Positions 1 to 4,746 of a DNA stretch of 7,105 bases are shown here, one piece after another; position 1 is the first letter of the stretch; every line of letters begins with the position of its first letter. Made by a program: the position numbers and the translations under genes. Location of the stretch: NCBI GenBank assembly GCA_013297575.1, contig JAAFHO010000299.1, positions 1-7,105 on the forward strand. The letters are read 5' to 3'. The notes under the pieces were generated by a model. The model was not told the origin of the DNA, did no database searches, and worked only from the letters and a program-made list of their open reading frames with translations. This DNA is from Chitinophagales bacterium (lineage in GTDB: Bacteria > Bacteroidota > Bacteroidia > Chitinophagales > Saprospiraceae).

Positions 1-1297
1 GGTGTGCATCGGCTACATCCTTACCGTGCTTGTACTCCAGCCACAGGTACTCAGAGTAATTCGCGAAGCCTTCGTTCATCGTTAGATTGGCCCAACTTTC
101 GGTGGTAACCAAGTCGCCAAACCAATGGTGAAACATTTCGTGTGCGACTACTTTTTCGTTGGTGCGCTGATTATCGAGCAGTTCCCGCTTCGATTTTTGC
201 ATATAATCGCCAAAAATAACCGCCCCAGTATTTTCCATGGCACCGCTCACGTAGTCGCGTACAATAACTTGGTCGAATTTGGCCCAAGGGTACTGGTAAT
301 TGAGTTTTGTGGAGAAAAACTCCAACATTTCGGTGGTATAAGGGAATATATCGCGGGCATCTTTTTCAAAAGCAGGCTCCACGTAATAAGACACATCTTT
401 CCCGCGCCATTTATCTTTTACCACCGCAAAATCGCCGATGGCCATCATAAATAAATACGGCGCGTGGGGCAAATCCATTTTCCAATAATCGGTACGCGTA
501 CCATTGGGGTTAGGTTTGGAGGAAACTAACAAACCATTCGATAGTGTTTTGTATTTGCTGTCAACAGTAATATACATTTCTTGGGTACAACGCTCGTTGG
601 GTTTGTCCACCGTAGGAAACCAATAGGAATTGCTTTCTGTTTCGCCCTGTGTCCAAATTTGTCGTGGTTTATCTGCCTCTTTACCATCAGGATTGATAAA
701 ATACAGGCCTTTATCGCTGGTAATTGCTGCGCTGCCGCCATAAGATTCGCGTTCGTCGGGCTTGGCAGTATAAGTAACGACTACCTCAAATTCTTCCGAA
801 CGGGTATAAGTTTTATTGAGATCAATGATAATTTGCTCCTTATTATAGTCGTATTTCAAGGGCGCGCCGCCTAAAGTTACCGATTTAATATCGAAATTTT
901 TGGCATCGAGGGTAAGTTTGTTGGTGGCATAAAACCAAGGCTTGAGGCGCAAAGTTGCTTTGCCATTGGCCCTTTTTTTCTCCCAATCAAAATCGATTTC
1001 AATCTTGGTATGCAACAAATCGTGCTCGAAAGTATGGGATGGATTATACGTTGCCAAGGTATCGGGATTGGTCGAATCCTTTGGCATAATATCCACCGCG
1101 TCCATCATGGTATATTCCAAGGGTGGTACGGAATCTACCTCTGGTGTCCCCATAAGTGGCTTAGTATTCACATATTTCTCGGGTTCATCGGGTTTGGCGG
1201 GTGTTCTTGCTGATTTTGAACCTGTTTTAGGGTTACAAGCAATAACGAGGGTAATCGAAAAGCATAAAATGGCCGATAATCGGAGGAATTTTATCAT
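1..1297 (-). CDS. M1-family zinc aminopeptidase, lipoprotein (partial; C-terminus beyond left edge)
   Basis: The minus strand is open without a stop from ATG at 1297-1295 to the window edge (432 codons plus one base). Residues 1-20 form a lipoprotein signal peptide ending LVIA|C, with Cys21 as the lipidation site. A Pro/Lys/Asp-rich linker of about 60 residues follows, then the M1 N-terminal beta domain, including the typical stretch WTQGETESNSYWFPTVDKPN from residue 215. GAMEN, which binds the substrate amino terminus, is at 352-356. The zinc site is HEMFH at 386-390 with the third ligand Glu409, exactly HExxH-18-E. The catalytic Tyr and C-terminal domain lie outside the window. M1 enzymes remove N-terminal residues from peptides; the lipobox implies membrane anchoring on the periplasmic side or at the surface. 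No Shine-Dalgarno is seen, and the start is fixed by the signal peptide. The gene is divergent from mscS. Family assignment is secure; substrate preference is not determined. Confidence 0.95.
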   Translation of the reverse strand, partial: MIKFLRLSAILCFSITLVIACNPKTGSKSARTPAKPDEPEKYVNTKPLMGTPEVDSVPPLEYTMMDAVDIMPKDSTNPDTLATYNPSHTFEHDLLHTKIEIDFDWEKKRANGKATLRLKPWFYATNKLTLDAKNFDIKSVTLGGAPLKYDYNKEQIIIDLNKTYTRSEEFEVVVTYTAKPDERESYGGSAAITSDKGLYFINPDGKEADKPRQIWTQGETESNSYWFPTVDKPNERCTQEMYITVDSKYKTLSNGLLVSSKPNPNGTRTDYWKMDLPHAPYLFMMAIGDFAVVKDKWRGKDVSYYVEPAFEKDARDIFPYTTEMLEFFSTKLNYQYPWAKFDQVIVRDYVSGAMENTGAVIFGDYMQKSKRELLDNQRTNEKVVAHEMFHHWFGDLVTTESWANLTMNEGFANYSEYLWLEYKHGKDVADAH

Positions 1298-1319
1298 TAG
1301 TCTTACATTAATTTGGAGC

Positions 1320-1344
1320 GAGCATGAAATAATTTATTATGCTC
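1320..1344. repeat. 25-base near-palindrome in the M1 peptidase leader
   Basis: The arms GAGCAT (1320-1325) and ATGCTC (1339-1344) pair perfectly. Pairing continues inward through a G-T and an A-T pair into an AT-rich centre. It sits 22 bases upstream of the peptidase start, so it could be a leader hairpin or a dimeric regulator site. It has no U-run typical of a terminator. Confidence 0.5.
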
Positions 1345-1370
1345 AACAAGGAATGAAAAATTTTAAAACG

Positions 1371-1396
1371 ACACAAAGGAACGAAGTGTTTTGTGT
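1371..1396. repeat. Inverted repeat ACACAAA / TTTGTGT
   Basis: Seven-base perfect arms (1371-1377 and 1390-1396) are separated by 12 bases. The left arm overlaps the candidate leftward -7 element at 1374-1381, so a bound regulator would compete with RNA polymerase. It is AT-rich and could be chance. Confidence 0.35.
1374..1381 (-). promoter_or_regulatory. Candidate -7 promoter element for the M1 peptidase gene
   Basis: Read leftward the sequence is TTCCTTTG, one mismatch from the Bacteroidetes -7 consensus TAnnTTTG. The same octamer lies upstream of the ABC exporter. It would give a leader of roughly 70 bases containing the 1320-1344 near-palindrome. I found no convincing -33 TTTG at standard spacing, so this is tentative. 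Confidence 0.35.
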
Positions 1397-1454
1397 TAAA
1401 CCATTTTTTTTCGTCAAAATTCGCTTGATGCTGTGCAGAAATCAAGTTTTTATG

Positions 1455-1462
1455 CACCTTTG
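1455..1462 (+). promoter_or_regulatory. Candidate -7 promoter element for mscS
   Basis: CACCTTTG differs from TAnnTTTG at one position and ends 29 bases before the ATG at 1492, giving a short leader of about 20-25 AT-rich bases without a Shine-Dalgarno. A good -33 TTTG at normal spacing is not seen; the nearest TTG (1425-1427) is too far upstream. Confidence 0.4.
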
Positions 1463-1491
1463 CACCCCGATATAAAATTATAATAAATATA

Positions 1492-1629
1492 ATGGACGTA
1501 CAATATTATATGCAATATGCTACCGACTTTGCTTGGAATTATGGCCCTAATTTAGTGATCGCCATCATCCTACTCGTTGCTGGTATGTGGCTGATCAAAC
1601 GCGTCTCCCTGGTTTTGCACAGTTTATGA
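1492..1629 (+). CDS. N-terminal (TM1) fragment of the broken MscS gene
   Basis: This 45-codon frame starts at ATG 1492 with MDVQYYMQYATDFAWNYGPN and encodes one hydrophobic helix, LVIAIILLVAGMWLIKRV, matching MscS TM1 with its positively charged end. The stop TGA (1627-1629) overlaps ATG 1626-1628 of the following frame. It would be one inserted membrane peptide if translated alone. Its hydrophobic profile and junction show it belongs to the downstream reading frame. Confidence 0.65.
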   Translation: MDVQYYMQYATDFAWNYGPNLVIAIILLVAGMWLIKRVSLVLHSL

Positions 1630-2279
1630 AGGCACGTAAGGTGGATCCTAGTTTACGACCATTCTTTGCTTCTTTTGCAGATATCGGCATGAAGGTGACC
1701 CTTCTGTTGATGGTGGCTGGCCGTTTGGGTTTTGAGACCACCTCATTTATAGCTATTTTTTCGGCACTTGCATTTGCTATTGGATTGGCATTGCAGGGGA
1801 GTTTGGGCAATTTTGCATCGGGTGTTTTGATCTTACTGTTCAAGCCTTACAAAATTGGAGATATTGTTGCCGTAGAGGACAAAATGGGAAAAGTCGACGA
1901 AATTCAAATATTTCACACCATTATTATTACCCCACAAGGGAAAAAAGTCATTATGCCCAATGGGAAAATGACAGAGGGCGCCATCGAAAATATCCAATCG
2001 GATGCCGATGTACGCGCTGATGTGGAAATACTGGTACGCGATACTACACCCATCACGATGTTGCGGCTGGCGGCTCAAAATGCCGTGGTGCAATGCCCCA
2101 ATCGGTTGACCAACAAAACCCCTTTTGTGGAAATTGGCGGCTTTGGTCACGAAAACATGAAAGTGATCGTTGGCTGCTGGACTATCGGCGAGCATTATTG
2201 GGACACCTATTACCTATTGCACGAATTGGTAAAAAATGAATTGGACAAAGCGGGTATCGCATTGGCGCGGATAGAGTAA
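1626..2279 (+). CDS. MscS channel pore and cytoplasmic domain, downstream fragment
   Basis: This 217-residue frame carries TM2 (about 17-36), pore helix TM3 (about 41-73, GLALQGSLGNFASGVLILLF), the KPYKIGD linker at 73-79 and the beta/alpha-beta domain. ATG 1626 is preferred over GTG 1587: the 13 residues from GTG (VADQTRLPGFAQF) do not resemble MscS, come from reading TM1 codons out of frame, and overlap the 5' frame. Family members need TM1 for normal insertion and tension sensing, so this fragment alone is unlikely to be a normal channel. Confidence 0.7.
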   Translation: MKARKVDPSLRPFFASFADIGMKVTLLLMVAGRLGFETTSFIAIFSALAFAIGLALQGSLGNFASGVLILLFKPYKIGDIVAVEDKMGKVDEIQIFHTIIITPQGKKVIMPNGKMTEGAIENIQSDADVRADVEILVRDTTPITMLRLAAQNAVVQCPNRLTNKTPFVEIGGFGHENMKVIVGCWTIGEHYWDTYYLLHELVKNELDKAGIALARIE

Positions 2280-2297
2280 CCGTGTAATAATTACTCT
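2273..2297. terminator. Inverted repeat spanning both convergent stop codons
   Basis: AGAGTAA (2273-2279, end of mscS) and TTACTCT (2291-2297, end of the ABC gene read backwards) are perfect 7-base arms around an 11-base loop that contains the smaller palindrome GTAAT-A-ATTAC. It could act as a weak bidirectional terminator, but it has no long T-run and partly reflects both genes ending in GAG TAA. Confidence 0.3.
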
Positions 2298-4081
2298 TCT
2301 ACCGCTTGTTTTTCATACATTTCAGCATAATATCCACCCAAGGCCATTAAGTCTTCGTGTGTGCCTTCTTCTACTATTCGGTGGTCTTCAATGACGATAA
2401 TTTTATCAAATTTCATCATGCCATAAATCCGGTGCGTGATAATGATGGCCGTTTTGTTGGCCAATGCATCATTTAGGTAGGAGAGAATCCTGCTTTCGGT
2501 TTGGGTATCCACTGCCGAAAGGCAATCATCGAGCAAAATAATATCGGGTTGTTTGGCAAAAGCCCGAGCAATACTCACGCGTTGTTTTTGTCCGCCAGAA
2601 AGCGTTACTCCGCGTTCACCCACTACAGTTTCGTAGCCTTCTGGGAGGCTTAGAATGTCTTCGTGGATAGCAGCACCTTTTGCAAAACCAATGGCATCTT
2701 CTTTACTAATTTCGGATTTACCAAAAGCAATGTTGCCCAATACGGTATCCGAAAACAAGAATACATCCTGTGGTACATATCCAATACGATTCCGTACATC
2801 GTTGAGGCTGTACTGACGTACATCGTGCCCGTCGATTAAGATGCGGCCTTCAGTCGTATCGTACATGCGCACGAGCAGGTCTGCTACGGTGGTTTTACCA
2901 CTACCTGTACGACCAATAATGGCCATTTTTTGGCCTTTTTCAAGGCTAAATGAAATATTTTCAAGGGCTCTTATACCCGTGTCGGGATACACAAATGATA
3001 CGTTATCAAACACAATATTGCCATTAAATCCTTTGTCGCCAATAACAATCGGATTTTCGGGACTGGTAACGGTGGGCTGTGTTTTCAAAAATTCATTGAT
3101 CCGTTTTTGCGAAGCCGCAGCCTGTTGGGTCAATGATGCAATCCAACCAATAGCCGTTACTGGCCAAGTCAACATGGTGATATAAATCACAAACTCGGCG
3201 ATATGGCCCGGCAATAACCTACCTGCCATTACTTCCAAACCGCCCACATACACCGTAATAACAATACTTGTACCGATCATCAGCGTCATCAGCGGAAAAA
3301 AGAAGGCATCTACCCGAATCAAGGCCAAGGATTTGGCACGGTAGTTTTCGCTCTGCTCATCGAACCAACGCCCCATGGCGTTTTCTTGGGCATAACTTTT
3401 TACAACCCGTATGCCACTATATACTTCTTGTGCGGTGCTGGTCAATACCGAAAGTTGTTGTTGTATTTTTTCGCTTCGACGGTTCATCAGTGTACTGACC
3501 CAATAAATCGAAAAACTCAAAAAAGGCAAGGGCAACAGCGACCACAAAGTAAGCGTTGGGCTTACACGGATCATAGCACCAATAGTGAGCGAAAACAGGA
3601 AAACAAGATCGAGGCCATACAAGATGGTTGGCCCAAGGAACATACGTACTTTGGAAACATCTTCGGAAATGCGCGACATCAAATCACCTGTGCGGTTGCG
3701 CTTATAAAAAGACTGGTCTAGTTTTTCGTAATGGGCAAATAGTTCTTTGCGCATATCGTACTCAATAAGCCGACTCACCACAATAATGGTTTGGCGCATA
3801 AAAAACATAAACAAGCCCATAGATAAAGCCAAAAGGATCACTTGGATACCAAACCAACCTACTTTCGGGCCTATTTCGTTGAGTGCCTCGGGGTGTTGTG
3901 CCAACCCACCTTTGTCGGCGTACTGTTTTGTGATATCAACTACGGCATTAAACGCTTCGCCAATGACTTGAGGTTGCCATACTTTGAACCAGTTGGCCAG
4001 TCCAACAAACAATATTCCAAGCACCAAACGGCCTCTATATTTCCAAAAATATTTTTTTAAATAAGCAAATAATGCGATCAT
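2291..4081 (-). CDS. ABC-type multidrug/lipid exporter half-transporter (TMD-NBD fusion)
   Basis: This 596-residue protein has the normal length of a half-exporter that works as a dimer to move hydrophobic compounds or lipids across the inner membrane. The ABC type I exporter membrane domain covers about 15-320, with helices near 16-36, 77-98, 153-171, 176-196, 262-282 and 293-315. The nucleotide-binding domain covers about 355-590: A-loop Tyr365, Walker A GRTGSGKT (390-397), Q-loop Gln438 in GYVPQD, signature LSGGQ (494-498), Walker B IILLD (514-518), D-loop SAVD (522-525) and switch His550. The residue after Walker B, normally the catalytic Glu, is Asp519 (LLDDCLSAVD). This occurs in the degenerate subunit of heterodimeric exporters such as BmrC/TM287, but no partner is encoded here. 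Start ATG 4081 puts the first helix at the usual place. It is divergent from the lipoprotein gene. Cargo cannot be inferred. Confidence 0.95.
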   Translation of the reverse strand: MIALFAYLKKYFWKYRGRLVLGILFVGLANWFKVWQPQVIGEAFNAVVDITKQYADKGGLAQHPEALNEIGPKVGWFGIQVILLALSMGLFMFFMRQTIIVVSRLIEYDMRKELFAHYEKLDQSFYKRNRTGDLMSRISEDVSKVRMFLGPTILYGLDLVFLFSLTIGAMIRVSPTLTLWSLLPLPFLSFSIYWVSTLMNRRSEKIQQQLSVLTSTAQEVYSGIRVVKSYAQENAMGRWFDEQSENYRAKSLALIRVDAFFFPLMTLMIGTSIVITVYVGGLEVMAGRLLPGHIAEFVIYITMLTWPVTAIGWIASLTQQAAASQKRINEFLKTQPTVTSPENPIVIGDKGFNGNIVFDNVSFVYPDTGIRALENISFSLEKGQKMAIIGRTGSGKTTVADLLVRMYDTTEGRILIDGHDVRQYSLNDVRNRIGYVPQDVFLFSDTVLGNIAFGKSEISKEDAIGFAKGAAIHEDILSLPEGYETVVGERGVTLSGGQKQRVSIARAFAKQPDIILLDDCLSAVDTQTESRILSYLNDALANKTAIIITHRIYGMMKFDKIIVIEDHRIVEEGTHEDLMALGGYYAEMYEKQAVEE

Positions 4082-4110
4082 ATTTCTAATTCCCTAGTAA
4101 ATTGGGGTTA

Positions 4111-4118
4111 CAAAGGAA
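4111..4118 (-). promoter_or_regulatory. Candidate -7 promoter element for the ABC exporter
   Basis: Read leftward the octamer is TTCCTTTG, one mismatch from TAnnTTTG and identical to the candidate upstream of the M1 peptidase. The start codon lies about 30 bases downstream, giving a leader of about 20-25 bases. No standard -33 element is recognised at the usual spacing. Confidence 0.4.
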
Positions 4119-4138
4119 CATATTTTATGGCAAACTGT

Positions 4139-4162
4139 TGTATATTGGTGCAGCAATATACA
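4139..4162. promoter_or_regulatory. 24-bp near-perfect palindrome, possible operator
   Basis: Nine-base arms TGTATATTG (4139-4147) and CAATATACA (4154-4162) flank GTGCAG, whose central TGCA is itself palindromic. Only the G/G pair at 4148/4153 breaks symmetry over 24 bases. It lies between the two outward-facing promoter candidates, so a dimeric transcription factor site is likely. A transcribed hairpin followed by the T-rich stretch at 4164-4169 is the alternative, though its stem is AT-rich. Confidence 0.55.
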
Positions 4163-4171
4163 CTTTTTCTG

Positions 4172-4180
4172 TACCTTTTG
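4172..4180 (+). promoter_or_regulatory. Candidate -7 promoter element for the lipoprotein gene
   Basis: TACCTTTTG equals the Bacteroidetes TAnnTTTG element with one extra T. It starts 10 bases after the palindrome at 4139-4162, which would therefore cover the -33 region. The start codon is about 46 bases further on. Confidence 0.4.
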
Positions 4181-4226
4181 TCTGGCGGTAAACAATCGAA
4201 CCGCGCTTTTATCCGTTATTTTATCC

Positions 4227-4697
4227 ATGAAAAAACAACAAATTATATTACCCATTTTTCTTTTCGCCACCAGCATCGTATTATTTATACAGTGCAAAAA
4301 CCCTCAAAACGCCAACCTACAAGCCTCCGGCGATGCGGAAGCCAAAGTAGAATTACCTGCTGGCTTTGAAGCATTTTATCAAAAATTTCACCAAGATAGT
4401 GCCTATCAAATGGCGCATATTTCATGGCCGCTCCAAGGCAGCAAAGGCCTGCAAATTGATAGTGTAACGAACGAAAACCGAGCACAAACATGGCAACCCA
4501 CCGAATGGAGGATACAAAAATTGGATTTAATTGAATCGGGAGAATATATTCGCGAAATGAACCCAATCGGCGATATGATGGTGATTGAAAGAATTAGGGC
4601 TAAAGCCGTTCCGTATGGCATCGAACGTCGTTTTGCAAAACAGGCCAATCAGGAATGGGAATTGATTTACTATATGGATATTTTTGAGTTCAAATAA
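4227..4697 (+). CDS. Small predicted lipoprotein, possibly DUF4348-like
   Basis: The 156-residue product starts with a basic and hydrophobic signal (MKKQQIILPIFLFATSIVLF) and a relaxed lipobox IQ|C with Cys23, then a polar linker to about 45. The folded part begins GFEAFYQKFHQDSAYQMAHI, with SWPLQG next, and ends in ERRF..WELIYYMDIFEF, alternating hydrophobic residues suggesting a beta-rich C-terminus. The pattern of an aromatic helix, DSxYQ and a following xPL recalls Bacteroidetes DUF4348 lipoproteins; this is from memory and tentative. No catalytic motif is visible and the function is unknown. The likely location is a membrane anchor facing the periplasm or surface. ATG 4227 is the only start that gives the signal peptide, and there is no Shine-Dalgarno. 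The gene converges with the cyclase gene 34 bases downstream and is divergent from the ABC exporter, possibly co-regulated with it through the palindrome. Confidence 0.85.
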   Translation: MKKQQIILPIFLFATSIVLFIQCKNPQNANLQASGDAEAKVELPAGFEAFYQKFHQDSAYQMAHISWPLQGSKGLQIDSVTNENRAQTWQPTEWRIQKLDLIESGEYIREMNPIGDMMVIERIRAKAVPYGIERRFAKQANQEWELIYYMDIFEFK

Positions 4698-4701
4698 AAT
4701 C

Positions 4702-4716
4702 GACTTAGGAGAAGTC
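4702..4716 (-). terminator. Short hairpin with T-rich tail, candidate cyclase terminator
   Basis: GACTT (4702-4706) and AAGTC (4712-4716) form a 5-bp stem with a 5-base loop. Read leftward it is followed directly by GATTTTATTTG, a T-rich tail, 15 bases past the cyclase stop. The stem is short, so the call is tentative, and the tail falls in the last codons of the lipoprotein gene. Confidence 0.4.
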
Positions 4717-4721
4717 CAACC

Positions 4722-4746
4722 TTTGTTGAACTTAAAATTCAACAAA
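4722..4746 (-). terminator. Hairpin over the cyclase stop codon
   Basis: TTTGTTGAA (4722-4730) and TTCAACAAA (4738-4746) are perfect 9-base arms around a 7-base loop. Leftward, the first arm is the cyclase codons for Phe-Val-Glu and the stop codon sits in the loop. No T-run follows, so it may stabilise mRNA ends or work with the 4702-4716 hairpin instead of terminating alone. Confidence 0.4.

Larger units (their letters stand above)
1298..1491. other. Divergent intergenic region between the M1 peptidase and mscS genes
   Basis: This 194-base AT-rich stretch holds no credible gene. It contains a 25-base near-palindrome (1320-1344), a second inverted repeat (1371-1377 with 1390-1396) and candidate -7 promoter elements for both flanking genes. 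A leftward ATG at 1308-1306 is followed at once by TAA, so it can encode nothing. Confidence 0.8.
1492..2279 (+). pseudogene. mscS: MscS-family small-conductance mechanosensitive channel, frameshifted
   Basis: MscS channels open under membrane tension to release solutes on osmotic downshock. Two frames together make one small MscS. From ATG 1492, the first frame encodes a short N-terminal segment and TM1 (residues about 20-38) and stops at TGA 1627-1629. The -1 frame continues with FMKARKVDPSLRPFF, TM2, the pore-lining TM3 with ALAFAIGLALQGSLGNF, the KPYKIGD turn and the cytoplasmic beta domain, ending at TAA 2279. Adding one T to the TTT at 1623-1625 joins them as ..VLHSFMKARKVDPSL.., a natural family sequence of 262 residues. 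The likeliest explanation is a one-base deletion, either real or a sequencing/assembly error. Reinitiation at the ATGA overlap (1626-1629) is possible. The gene converges with the ABC exporter gene 11 bases downstream. Family call is certain; functional status is open. Confidence 0.85.
4082..4226. other. Divergent control region between ABC exporter and lipoprotein genes
   Basis: This 145-base region has no convincing gene; an open leftward frame covering it runs into the lipoprotein gene and is not protein-like. It holds one candidate -7 element facing each way and a strong palindrome between them, the layout of a shared divergent promoter. Confidence 0.6.

Noticed and set aside
125..874. 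Rightward open frames opposite the M1 peptidase
   Set aside because: The opposite strand encodes GAMEN and HExxH motifs in a continuous frame, so these are antisense shadows.
942..1475. Rightward 177-codon open frame with a hydrophobic N-terminus
   Set aside because: It is antisense to the well-supported start of the M1 peptidase, then crosses the promoter region. Its product resembles no family and is low-complexity.
1587..1625. GTG 1587 as the start of the MscS protein
   Set aside because: The resulting 13 residues do not resemble MscS and come from reading TM1 codons out of frame.
1616..1632. Programmed -1 ribosomal frameshift in mscS
   Set aside because: The slip would occur at C AGT TTA, not a canonical X XXY YYZ heptamer, and no downstream stem-loop or pseudoknot is evident. 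A deletion or sequencing error, or ATGA reinitiation, is simpler.
4094..4297. Leftward 67-codon open frame between the ABC exporter and the lipoprotein
   Set aside because: It overlaps the lipoprotein signal-peptide codons and the divergent control region, and has no recognisable protein features.
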